From the IMG/VR virus record IMGVR_UViG_3300037882_005099, positions 1 to 23,656 of that record: 23,656 bases of DNA; one strand, 5' to 3'. The notes under the pieces are model-generated. The model saw only the letters and a program-made list of their open reading frames with translations, was not told where the DNA came from and did no database searches. Shown in pieces: positions 7,179-14,275 of the stretch. The DNA is from a virus. Within the stretch, counting starts at the first letter, position 1. Each line of letters starts with the position of its first letter. Both the position numbers and the translations under genes were made by a program.

Positions 7179-7696
7179 GCTGCTTGCTCCTGCTGTGCCG
7201 CCAGTTGGCGGAGGAGGTGGTTCATTCGAGCGATGGAAAGGGCGCGCTCTGGCGGCTGCTCGGCATGCCAGCGCAGAGCGATGATCAGATTTGCCTTGTG
7301 CTCTGTCTCAGCATCAAAGCCGCCGGATTGGCGGGCGATATCGACCAGCGTGTCGATGCTGGCATCAAGGGCGGTGATGCGAGCATCCAAGGTGTCGGGC
7401 TGCGCCTCCAGCCCAAAGCCCGTGGTGAGCCAGCGCCAATGCAGCGCGATGGCGCGCCATGCTGCCAAGTCGATGCGGGCCTGCTCCTCCGACAAGGCGC
7501 GCTGCCGAACCATATCGGGGTAGCGGGCCTTGCGGTTCTGGAAGCATTCGACGGCCATGGCCGCGAGCTCTGGCCAATAGGTGTGCATGCTGGGCGGATC
7601 GATTGATTCAATCCCGCGCCAGTTGCGCACTGGCTCACCGGGCAGCAGGGGCCGGGTGAAGTGATCGCCGGAGATAAGGGGGCGAGCGACGGCCAT
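7175..7696 (-). CDS. Hypothetical early phage protein, 173 aa
   Basis: No family is recognised. The first 45 residues are Pro/Gly-rich with aromatic residues (RPLLPGEPVRNWRGIESID). The rest is mainly helical, with a Trp-rich patch (AWRAIALHWRWLTTG) near residues 79-93 and a Gln-rich C-terminus. There is no signal peptide, membrane span or metal site. It starts directly at the stop of the primase-helicase, sharing one base of TGATG, so it is probably made together with the replication protein. A link to replication is inferred from position only. Confidence 0.78.
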   Translation of the reverse strand: MAVARPLISGDHFTRPLLPGEPVRNWRGIESIDPPSMHTYWPELAAMAVECFQNRKARYPDMVRQRALSEEQARIDLAAWRAIALHWRWLTTGFGLEAQPDTLDARITALDASIDTLVDIARQSGGFDAETEHKANLIIALRWHAEQPPERALSIARMNHLLRQLAAQQEQAA

Positions 7697-10356
7697 CAGA
7701 TCAGCCTCGTGCCGCTGGCATCATCGGGATTGTCAAACACCCAGCAATAGATGCTTTTGCCCGAGGGCGGATTGATCGGCTTTGACGCCAGAAATTTGCG
7801 GGATTTCGAGCCTGTCAGGTGGCGCTTCAATTCGTCCATGCGCGGCGGGACAAGGCCCTTCATCCGGCACTTGGCCTCAAAGGCATTGAGGTTGATGGCG
7901 AAGACCTTATCAGGGGTGCGCGAGAGATTGATGGATTCGCCATTGCCCCAAGCGTCGGGGCCTTCATTGGCGAGGAGCCAGTCCACCTTTTCCCAAAAGT
8001 CCGCGACAATCGGATGGTCGCCACCGGCTGAATTCTGGCGATCGAGCGCCATGGCATCGACGTGCTTAAGCGTCTCATCGATCCATTCGGCGCGGATGTT
8101 GGGGAAAAGTCGGCCCAGCGCCTCGACGCTTGCGCCAAGCTGTGAATGGTTTTTGATGCAGCGGGCGTTGTGGAGCCCAGCGACGCGGCGGCGCATGTCC
8201 GCCTCGTGATGCTGCACCCGTTCAAAAAAGAATGTCAGCCACTGATCGGCCTGTTTGAGGATGTGGATGATGTTGCCCGACAACTGCTCAATGGGCCTGC
8301 CTTCGCAGCGGATCGCGGCGGAGCGGGTGGTTTCGGACCAGCTGGCCTTATCCACATTGAAGGACATCAGGCGTTCGAGGACTGCCGGATGCGCATCGAT
8401 GCGTTCATTCTGCATGAGGTAGATCGAGCCGAGAAAGGGCGGCTCGTAGGTTTCATTGCCATTGGACTTTGCGCCGACGACGCGGGGCGAGCGACCGTTG
8501 AACAAAGTCAGCAGTTCGGACCAGTCAAATTGCCGCCCGTGGCTTTGCTTGCCATCATGGTTGCGGTTGCCCTCGATAAGGCCGACCGGCAGGTTCGCCA
8601 CCTTTTGAAAGTTGCGAGCGACGCCCGCCATGGTGCCCTTATTCGGATCGAAGCCTTCATATTCGAGGCGTCCGAACAGCTTCCAGCAAAAGGATACCAA
8701 GGTGGTCTTGCCCGCGCCGGGGAGGCCGGTGATTTCCAGAAAGCCGAGCGAGGAATGGCGCTTGCGGATCTGCACCGCAAAGAGGGACATGACGAAAAAG
8801 GCGACGGTGATCAGGCCCTTTGATCCCCACGCCGCCCAGACATCATCGGCCCAGTCAAAGGCCAGATTATCGGGATCATATTTGATATCGAGGATGCGTT
8901 CGGCGCTGCGCAGCTTGACGGCCGATTTGCCGAAATCGAAGTAATTCTCGGCGTTGACTTTGATCACAACGCCTTCGCGCACGGCGAGATCGCCCAGCAC
9001 CCATGCCTTGTGCGGCGGCGAGTAGCCAGTGAAGGGGATGGGTTCGACGGTTTTCAGGCGGCGGGTCTGGCGGCGCATCAGGCTGTCGAGCTGATCGGCG
9101 GTGCCGGACCACATGCCCGCAAAGGCCATCAGGCGCTTTTTGAATTCGCCGCTGGCTGCGCAGGCGGCGCTGGAAAAGCGGGCCTTTTCGGTTTTCTGCC
9201 CATCGGGGAAATCGACCTGCAGGAAGTAATTGGTCTCGTCCGCAATATCGTCACGCTCGCGGTACAGGATCCGGAAGGCGCAGTTGGCGATTTCGCGCAC
9301 CTGCAGCTCTTGCATATTGTTTTCGTCATATTTGACGTTCGCGGCCCAGAGGCGGTTGTCATGGCGAAACTGGAAGCTGGCCAGTATCTTGCGCTCCATG
9401 ATGAGCTTGGCCTTGTCGCGCGCGGTCTCGGCGATGGTGATGGCACCATTGTAGAGATATTCTTCGAAGGCCTGTTCGGAGAGCGGAGCCTTTTCGGGCT
9501 CGCCGCGCCATTGCTGGTGGCGCAGGAGCAAATCGTTCCAATCGAGCTTGGTGCCTTCGCCATCGGGGCGCACCTGCATCGCGGTGGCATCCCAGCCCTC
9601 AGCGCGGGCGCGCTTGACGAATTTGCGGGTGTAATCGACGCCTGCCTTGCCGACATCAAAGGCGAAGACGAGGCGTGGCGGATGCTTTTTCGCAGGGCCA
9701 TTGCCCACGGCCTGGCGCAGCAGATCGAGCGCCGCCTCAGGATAGTTGTTGACCGACATGAGGCTGACAGCGGTCTTGCCGACCTGGCACAGGGCCATGG
9801 CGTCGAAGATGCCCTCAGCGAACAGAATGTCATCGGCCAAAGCCAGTTTATCGTAATCGAGGGTGGGTGGTGCCCACCAGTGGCCTTTCCAGCTGCTGCC
9901 GAATTTGAAATTGGCCTTGCGCGGGAAGCGGCCCGGCTTGTCGATGATGCGTTCCCACCAGCTGTCATTGGGCAGGGCAAAGCGGACGGTGGCCGAGCTG
10001 GCGTTCAGATCAGCGTTGAAATAGGTTTCCTGTGTATAGGCTGCGCGCAGCCCCATGAGGTTGAGGCCGCGTTCGTGGAGCAGATAGGCATCGGCGGTGG
10101 CGGTGGGGTTTTCCTCATTGGCCGGTGCCCGCTTTGACCAATCTTCGAAGATATCGGGCAACAAGTTGCGGACGGTATCTTCCCAGCCGCATCGCTCGAC
10201 CCGCCCGCATTTGACGATCCGGGGATCCTTGGCCGCAGCGTAGAGTTCCCATTTGTCGCATTGCGGGCACTGGCCCTGCTGCATCCACTCTCCCTTGGTG
10301 GATTTGAAGCGGAACTTCTTTTTGAGGCCATCAATAATCTGGTCAGAAATGTTCAT
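7696..10356 (-). CDS. Phage primase-helicase with zinc-binding, TOPRIM and P-loop domains
   Basis: This 886-aa protein would prime and unwind DNA for phage replication. The N-terminus has a primase-type zinc site: Cys30 and Cys33 (CPQC), Cys50 and Cys56. A TOPRIM-like domain follows: ILFAEGIFDAMALCQVG supplies the conserved Glu near residue 180, and VFAFDVGKAG near 233 is the Asp-containing strand. The helicase half has a Walker A motif, TGLPGAGKTT, near residue 547, then a candidate acidic Walker B strand (LPVGLIEGN), and LMQNERIDAHPAVLERLMSF as a likely sensor or arginine region. A GC-rich hairpin lies at 10388-10401 in the 85-nt leader. No Shine-Dalgarno is visible before ATG 10356, and a stop lies upstream in frame, so no longer start is available. 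It replaces the rolling-circle A protein of P2, which implies a different replication mode. Confidence 0.9.
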   Translation of the reverse strand: MNISDQIIDGLKKKFRFKSTKGEWMQQGQCPQCDKWELYAAAKDPRIVKCGRVERCGWEDTVRNLLPDIFEDWSKRAPANEENPTATADAYLLHERGLNLMGLRAAYTQETYFNADLNASSATVRFALPNDSWWERIIDKPGRFPRKANFKFGSSWKGHWWAPPTLDYDKLALADDILFAEGIFDAMALCQVGKTAVSLMSVNNYPEAALDLLRQAVGNGPAKKHPPRLVFAFDVGKAGVDYTRKFVKRARAEGWDATAMQVRPDGEGTKLDWNDLLLRHQQWRGEPEKAPLSEQAFEEYLYNGAITIAETARDKAKLIMERKILASFQFRHDNRLWAANVKYDENNMQELQVREIANCAFRILYRERDDIADETNYFLQVDFPDGQKTEKARFSSAACAASGEFKKRLMAFAGMWSGTADQLDSLMRRQTRRLKTVEPIPFTGYSPPHKAWVLGDLAVREGVVIKVNAENYFDFGKSAVKLRSAERILDIKYDPDNLAFDWADDVWAAWGSKGLITVAFFVMSLFAVQIRKRHSSLGFLEITGLPGAGKTTLVSFCWKLFGRLEYEGFDPNKGTMAGVARNFQKVANLPVGLIEGNRNHDGKQSHGRQFDWSELLTLFNGRSPRVVGAKSNGNETYEPPFLGSIYLMQNERIDAHPAVLERLMSFNVDKASWSETTRSAAIRCEGRPIEQLSGNIIHILKQADQWLTFFFERVQHHEADMRRRVAGLHNARCIKNHSQLGASVEALGRLFPNIRAEWIDETLKHVDAMALDRQNSAGGDHPIVADFWEKVDWLLANEGPDAWGNGESINLSRTPDKVFAINLNAFEAKCRMKGLVPPRMDELKRHLTGSKSRKFLASKPINPPSGKSIYCWVFDNPDDASGTRLI

Positions 10357-10441
10357 TTTGTGCCGTTCGCAAGGTGCAACAAAGGGTCCGGCGATTGCCG
10401 GTTCGAGAGCGGGTCAAGTGGTTGGGTGGGGTCAGGCGGGC

Positions 10442-10810
10442 CTAGGCGGCGGTCTGATCCAGATGATCAAAGATCGATATCTGATCGCTATCGCCGGGAT
10501 CATGGCCAGATTCGCGCGCCCCGGCAGGGAAGCGGCGACGCTGATAATCATCGGGCGCGGGCGGGATATCGACGGCGGGATTGGGAGTGGCGCTGGGCGA
10601 CAGGGTGTAGACGACGCTGATCTGCGCCTTCCATGTGTGGCCGCAATCGGCATTCGAGCAGATCATGAACAGGTCTTTGACCGTCGCGGTGACGCGATCC
10701 GATGAGCGGATGATCGAGGGCGCGTTGCAATGGGGGCAAAGCATCAGCGAGCGCGAGGCGCGGACCATGGGCCGGGATGGTTCATGATGGTCAGGATTGG
10801 GGGCGGTCAT
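10442..10810 (-). CDS. ogr: Ogr/Delta-family zinc-finger activator of late transcription
   Basis: The 122-aa protein contains the compact Ogr/Delta module at about residues 22-72. MLCPHCNAP has Cys25 and Cys28, and ICSNADCGHTW has Cys50 and Cys55 (C-x2-C and C-x4-C), with the conserved Arg/Ser/Thr-rich middle. In P2 and P4 such proteins bind zinc and a dyad upstream of late promoters and recruit RNA polymerase. This version has an N-terminal extension of about 20 residues and a longer, Pro/Asp-rich C-terminal tail. It is placed in the early operon, so early expression would lead into transcription of the tail genes. It shares ATGA with the CII-like gene upstream. Confidence 0.88.
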   Translation of the reverse strand: MTAPNPDHHEPSRPMVRASRSLMLCPHCNAPSIIRSSDRVTATVKDLFMICSNADCGHTWKAQISVVYTLSPSATPNPAVDIPPAPDDYQRRRFPAGARESGHDPGDSDQISIFDHLDQTAA

Positions 10811-11298
10811 GCCATATCCTTTCTGATCACGCGGATTTCGGCGCGCATGGCCAAGGCGTTGGCAATCACATCATCCAGCTCTGCCTCAATCCGGATGGCG
10901 TCCTCAATGCTGATATGGCCATCGGCATGGGCATCGCAGATGGCGACGGCGAGATCGGAGGTTTCGCGCGATTGCTGGGCAAAGAGTTGCAGCATATCGG
11001 TGCCCGTGGCCTTGGCCGTGGGGGTGCGGACCAGCTCAAAGCCGATCTGACGGGCAAGGGTGGCCAGCACATAGGGATGGCCGGGATGGCCGATGGTTTC
11101 GGATTCGAGGGCCGCGACCTCATCGATGCGCATGAACGCATCGGTATTGGGGCTGCTGCAATCGGAGAGCCGCTGTTGCCGGGTGCCGAGGCGCATTGCC
11201 GCCGCTTCCTGCCCGCCAAAGGCGCGGAGCAGAGCGCGGGTGGCCCCTTTGAGCTCTTGCTGATCGGCAGGCAAAGTGATGTTGCGCGCGGTGGTCAT
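10807..11298 (-). CDS. CII-type phage regulatory protein (CP76 family)
   Basis: This 163-aa protein matches the pattern of the phage CII/CP76 regulatory family. An N-terminal HTH-like region reads LLRAFGGQEAAAMRLGTRQQ (about 23-42), then LSDCSSPNTDAFMRIDEVAALE. A helical second half follows, with TLARQIGFELV and a dimerisation-like helix near the end. Such proteins act at early promoters in the lysis/lysogeny choice. It sits between a 96-aa unknown and the Ogr activator, each joined by ATGA, so it is expressed from the leftward early promoter. Confidence 0.8.
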   Translation of the reverse strand: MTTARNITLPADQQELKGATRALLRAFGGQEAAAMRLGTRQQRLSDCSSPNTDAFMRIDEVAALESETIGHPGHPYVLATLARQIGFELVRTPTAKATGTDMLQLFAQQSRETSDLAVAICDAHADGHISIEDAIRIEAELDDVIANALAMRAEIRVIRKDMA

Positions 11299-11585
11299 TC
11301 CGCCGGTGCTTTCGTTGGCTTGCCGGGGGCGGTGAAGATCAAGGCGTTACCGCCTTTCGCGTCCATCATAGCCTGTGCGATCAAGGTCTTGCCGATGCGA
11401 CGGGCGGGCATGACGATCAAGCGAGGGGCCAATGGGACAGAGCAGGAAAACCGGACCAGCGGGTGAAAGGCACTGGCCCGGCCCGCCATCAGGTTGCGGG
11501 GGAGGAGCCCATCAGCCTGACGGCAGTTCCCGTTATCCGGAACAAAGTGCGGATGCGGGGCAATTGGTGAATAGGCGCGGATCAT
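11295..11585 (-). CDS. Hypothetical 96-aa protein with P-loop-like motif
   Basis: No family is recognised. The second half reads RLIVMPARRIGKTLIAQAMM and then a strand, NALIFTAPGK. This looks like the strand-loop-helix of a P-loop NTPase followed by the next strand, but the first glycine of the Walker A signature is replaced by proline. The N-terminal half is low in predicted structure. Both ends have ATGA overlaps with well-identified regulator genes, which argues that it is translated. A bare P-loop fragment of this length would not be a complete ATPase, so it may be a degenerate or regulatory remnant. Confidence 0.6.
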   Translation of the reverse strand: MIRAYSPIAPHPHFVPDNGNCRQADGLLPRNLMAGRASAFHPLVRFSCSVPLAPRLIVMPARRIGKTLIAQAMMDAKGGNALIFTAPGKPTKAPAE

Positions 11586-11908
11586 GCGGCCTGCCCCTGC
11601 AAAGGACGGGCGCGGCCCGCGCGGCGGACATCGATGCCGACAAAGCGATCTTCGCCGGGATGATCGATCATGTTGGTGACGTCACCATGAGGCTCGCGGG
11701 GATAGATATCGGGGCGCAGATCGTGGCGCGAGACGCCGTAAAGCGCCTCAGCGCGCAGAACATATTCGGCGGGCATCTGTTTGGACTGATTGAGCCAGCG
11801 CCAGATAGTTGCCTGTGCAACACCCAATGCACGGCCCAGCTTTGACTGATCGCCTGCAGCGGCGACGCAGGCACACAGTGCCTCATATCGTGTGGCGGAC
11901 GTGCTCAT
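11582..11908 (-). CDS. YdaS/Cro-like helix-turn-helix repressor
   Basis: The first 70 residues fit the YdaS/Cro-like family: GDQSKLGRALGVAQATIWRW (19-38) is the HTH, followed by the typical QMPAEYVLRAEALYGVSRHD and LRPDIYP. The protein is 108 aa, longer than the family core of about 70, with a C-terminal extension rich in Arg and Asp. It is the second gene of the leftward early operon, opposite the S24 repressor, which is the position of Cro. It probably competes at the triple operator to favour lytic growth. Confidence 0.85.
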   Translation of the reverse strand: MSTSATRYEALCACVAAAGDQSKLGRALGVAQATIWRWLNQSKQMPAEYVLRAEALYGVSRHDLRPDIYPREPHGDVTNMIDHPGEDRFVGIDVRRAGRARPLQGQAA

Positions 11909-12132
11909 GCGGTTTCGAGCCCCGCCTTGCGCGCGTTGGCCACCATATCGATGAAGCGGAGCGCGCCGAAATGGCGGTGCATGCGGAGGACCGGCAGGCC
12001 CTTGGTGAGCGCATTGCGCTCTGCCGCATCGAACAATTCCAGCATTTCATTGCCGGTGTAGAGGAGGACCGTCTCCGTGCCATTTTCATCCTGGCTGAGG
12101 AGATAGTGGGTATCGTTGATCGCTGTGCTCAT
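11905..12132 (-). CDS. First gene of the early operon, 75-aa unknown protein
   Basis: I place the start at ATG 12132 (MSTAINDTHYLLSQDENG); the longer frame to 12273 would cross the promoter and the repressor start. The small protein has a strand-rich N-terminus (THYLLSQ and ETVLLYTG) and a helical second half ending in RFIDMVANARKAG. It has no classical HTH. By position it may act as a Cox-like or anti-repressor factor, but no motif proves this. The -10 box ends seven bases before the ATG, so its mRNA would be leaderless or nearly so. Confidence 0.75.
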   Translation of the reverse strand: MSTAINDTHYLLSQDENGTETVLLYTGNEMLELFDAAERNALTKGLPVLRMHRHFGALRFIDMVANARKAGLETA

Positions 12133-12138
12133 AACCCC

Positions 12139-12204
12139 ATCTATACGGATGCGGTTAGCTAAGTCAATACGAAAAATCATAGACCAATCTATACGCATGC
12201 GAAT
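12139..12204. promoter_or_regulatory. Triple operator between divergent regulator genes
   Basis: ATACG occurs at 12143, 12167 and 12191, exactly 24 bp apart. The outer two belong to near-identical 15-mers, ATCTATACGGATGCG (12139-12153) and ATCTATACGCATGCG (12187-12201). The right copy contains the perfect palindrome CGCATGCG within AT-n-CGCATGCG-n-AT (12191-12204). The middle copy is the weakest. The spacing and number resemble lambda operators, so these are likely sites for the S24 repressor and the Cro-like protein. Confidence 0.7.
12140..12167 (-). promoter_or_regulatory. Leftward early promoter
   Basis: On the - strand TTGACT (12162-12167) and TATAGA (12140-12145) are separated by 16 nt, close to the sigma-70 consensus. 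Both boxes lie inside the operator array, so bound repressor would block polymerase. Seven bases separate the -10 box from ATG 12132. Confidence 0.75.
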
Positions 12205-12210
12205 TATCAG

Positions 12211-12894
12211 ATGCTCATGAGTAATCCTTCGAGAATCAATGCTGATCGGTTGAAGGCCGAAATGGACCGGCACGGCTTTTCACAGTCGTCCTTGGCGCGC
12301 GTTATCGGGGTATCGCAGGCGACGATCGCCCGCCTTGCTACGGGCGCAGCTTTTGGGTCAACACACCTTCACCGCATCGCTCGCGAGTTGCAAACGACAC
12401 CCGCCTATCTGACTGGCGAAACCGATGATCCCAGTGAAGGGGCCTTGCCCGTACCGACTGCGCAAAGCATCGCGGCGCAGCTGGGCTCCGTGCTCATCCC
12501 GCAGCTCGATATCGGCTATTCTATGGGCGGCGGCAGCGTGTTCGAGGACTATGTGCAGCAGGCCGAAGTGGCGATGCCGCAAGACTGGCTGCGTCCGTTG
12601 ATCAAGGGCCGGTTTGACGAGCTGTTCGTCGCGCGGGGCGAAGGCGATTCGATGATGCCGACGCTGATGGATGGCGACCTGGTGGTGGTGGATACGGCGC
12701 AAAGGCAAATCAACAAGCAGGATCGGCTATGGTGCCTGAGCTATGGCGATCTGGGCATGATTAAGCGGGTGCGGAAATTGCCGACCGGCGGCTATGAAAT
12801 CATGAGCGATAATCCGACCGTGACCTCTATCACGGCCTATGATGACGAGATGCATGTAGTGGGTCGGGTGGTGTGGATCGGGCGTCGGGTTTAG
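12211..12894 (+). CDS. S24-type phage repressor (CI/LexA-like)
   Basis: This 227-aa protein would maintain lysogeny. An N-terminal HTH lies at about 22-46 (FSQSSLARVIGVSQATIARL). The C-terminal domain is peptidase S24-like, with Ser147 in GDSMMPTLMDGD and Lys185 in LGMIKRVRK as the expected catalytic pair, and the usual GRVVWIGR end. The linker (about 70-95) lacks an evident Ala-Gly or Cys-Gly cleavage pair, so induction by RecA-stimulated self-cleavage is not assured. The start may be ATG 12211 or 12217; neither has a strong Shine-Dalgarno. It is divergent from the early operon, with the operators between, and leads directly into accessory genes ten bases downstream. Confidence 0.92.
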   Translation: MLMSNPSRINADRLKAEMDRHGFSQSSLARVIGVSQATIARLATGAAFGSTHLHRIARELQTTPAYLTGETDDPSEGALPVPTAQSIAAQLGSVLIPQLDIGYSMGGGSVFEDYVQQAEVAMPQDWLRPLIKGRFDELFVARGEGDSMMPTLMDGDLVVVDTAQRQINKQDRLWCLSYGDLGMIKRVRKLPTGGYEIMSDNPTVTSITAYDDEMHVVGRVVWIGRRV

Positions 12895-12903
12895 GGGCAT
12901 GTA

Positions 12904-13557
12904 GTGGGAAGCAAAGCTGCGAAAATAGCGCTTTGGGTGATGGCCGGTTTTGGCGCACTGTTTTTCCTGCTGCTGATCGTCGCTGCTATTGTTGGCCCGG
13001 TTGCGCCACCGGAAACTTCGTCCGCCTCGACCAAAGCCACTGCCGCAAAAGTGGTGAAGCCTGCTCCTGCTGAAGACCAGAAGACTCGCGACGCACTGAT
13101 CGCCGTAATAAGAACGATCGCCGTTGATACCGTGTCATGCGCTGTGCACGCGGAAAAGGTCGTAAATCTTACCGGTGAGGCGTCCGGGGATCCCGACTTA
13201 GCAAAACAGGAAAAGGCAATTCTGGCCTATGCTGAGGCAGTCGAGGGCGAACCTCGTTGCCGGGAGATAGCTGAGAAAATCGGGAAGACCGACGCTCCCA
13301 CGTTATCGGATTCCGCCATGTTCAGCAATTTGGGTCTGGCAATTAGTGAGTGTCGCAAGGCATCGATAAAGCGCGCAGATGGCTTGGAAAGTGTGAAGGT
13401 CTTTTTCAACGGTGACCACAGTTCCGACAAAGCGATGGCGACTGCCGCGCTGTTTGTAGAAGCGCGAACGCTTCAAAAATCCTGCCTAGATACCTTGCAA
13501 TATGTTGGCCGCGAGAGCGGATTGGAGGCCGATGCCATGTCGTTTCTGAAACCATGA
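12904..13557 (+). CDS. N-terminally anchored periplasmic protein in the repressor operon
   Basis: The 217-aa protein starts at GTG 12904, with AGGGG seven bases upstream. A transmembrane helix at about 8-31 (IALWVMAGFGALFFLLLIVA) follows two lysines, and a Pro/Ala/Ser/Thr-rich linker (32-57) leads to a helical domain. Topology would be N-in with the domain in the periplasm. The domain has four cysteines (in VSCAVH, PRCREI, SECRKA and KSCLDT), which could form two disulfides. No family is recognised. It lies 9 nt after the repressor gene and overlaps the next gene by ATGA, so it is probably expressed in the lysogen. Confidence 0.78.
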   Translation: MGSKAAKIALWVMAGFGALFFLLLIVAAIVGPVAPPETSSASTKATAAKVVKPAPAEDQKTRDALIAVIRTIAVDTVSCAVHAEKVVNLTGEASGDPDLAKQEKAILAYAEAVEGEPRCREIAEKIGKTDAPTLSDSAMFSNLGLAISECRKASIKRADGLESVKVFFNGDHSSDKAMATAALFVEARTLQKSCLDTLQYVGRESGLEADAMSFLKP

Positions 13558-13847
13558 ATGACCAGCCCACCCGTCGCGGTTTTGTGCTGGGCGCGGCCAG
13601 CCTGTTGCTGGGCCTGACGCTGGCACCGGGGAGTGCCGAGGCGCGCCGCCGACGTAAATCATCGGGGAACAAAAAGCGCCGATCGAGCGGGGGTGGCTCG
13701 CGGAGCCGGAGCAGCAGCTCTGCGCCCAGTGGCGGCTTTCGCAATTGCGCCGAGGCGCGCGCAGCAGGCGCTGCGCCAGTGCGGTCTGGCGATAAGGGCT
13801 ATTCGCGCAGACTGGATCGTGATGGCGATGGAGTGGCCTGCGAATGA
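13554..13847 (+). CDS. Tat-exported Excalibur-domain calcium-binding protein
   Basis: Residues 5-30 form a twin-arginine signal (PTRRGFVLGAASLLLG, ending at SAEA), so the 97-aa protein is probably exported folded. Residues 31-56 are a strongly basic Arg/Lys/Ser/Gly linker. The C-terminal 36 residues are an Excalibur domain: FRNCAEARAAG, then LDRDGDGVACE, with Asp88, Asp90 and Asp92 as calcium ligands and Cys65 and Cys96 able to pair. The basic linker could bind DNA, lipid A or peptidoglycan. It is coupled by ATGA to the gene before and to the SNase-like nuclease after, which suggests joint action outside the cytoplasm. Confidence 0.85.
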   Translation: MNDQPTRRGFVLGAASLLLGLTLAPGSAEARRRRKSSGNKKRRSSGGGSRSRSSSSAPSGGFRNCAEARAAGAAPVRSGDKGYSRRLDRDGDGVACE

Positions 13848-14275
13848 TTCTGACAGCCTTGTTGGGTGTGGCAATTGTGGCCGAGGGCGAGAGCTTTGCC
13901 TGTACGCCGGTGCGCGTGTGGGATGGCGATGGCCCGATCTGGTGCGCGGAAGGGCCGCGCATCCGCCTTTCTGGCATTGCGGCGCGCGAGATCGACGATA
14001 GCTGCAAGGGCGAGCAGCCCTGCCCCAAGACCAGCGGGCCAGACGCACGGGATGCGCTGGCGCGCCTGATCGGGACGATCACCGGGCGATCCAGCGAAGG
14101 GCATTTGTTGATCAAGGGGCCGACGATGCGATGCGTATCGGTGGGCGGGGCCGGGGGCAGTCGTACCGCCGCCTGGTGTGTATCGCCCAAGGCAGGCGAT
14201 GTGAGCTGCGCCGCGGTGAAGGCGGGATTTGCCTTGCGATGGGATCGGTATTGGAAGGGGCACAAATGTCGTTGA
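13844..14275 (+). CDS. Secreted SNase-like (thermonuclease family) protein
   Basis: This 143-aa protein has a short N-terminal signal (about 1-19, ending ESFA) and an SNase-like fold pattern: VRVWDGDGPIW (Asp27, Asp29), RIRLSGIAAREID (Arg41, Glu49) and GSRTAAWC (Arg107). By my alignment with staphylococcal nuclease, Arg35, Glu43 and Arg87 are retained, while calcium ligand Asp40 is replaced by alanine. Eight cysteines indicate disulfides and a periplasmic or secreted location. If active it would cut DNA or RNA outside the cytoplasm. The start overlaps the Excalibur gene by ATGA. A binding-only role cannot be excluded given the lost ligand. Confidence 0.78.
   Translation: MILTALLGVAIVAEGESFACTPVRVWDGDGPIWCAEGPRIRLSGIAAREIDDSCKGEQPCPKTSGPDARDALARLIGTITGRSSEGHLLIKGPTMRCVSVGGAGGSRTAAWCVSPKAGDVSCAAVKAGFALRWDRYWKGHKCR

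Noticed and set aside
9010-10137. + strand frame of 375 codons opposite the primase
   Set aside because: Long antisense frames are common in G+C-rich genes; it has no recognisable motif, while the - strand shows zinc, TOPRIM and P-loop motifs.
11905-12273. Longer version of the first early gene starting at 12273
   Set aside because: It would read through the promoter and operators and into the repressor gene; ATG 12132 fits the promoter.
13486-14265. - strand frame of 259 codons opposite the Excalibur and SNase-like genes
   Set aside because: The + strand genes have clear domains, signal peptides and ATGA coupling; this antisense frame is Pro/Arg/His-rich.
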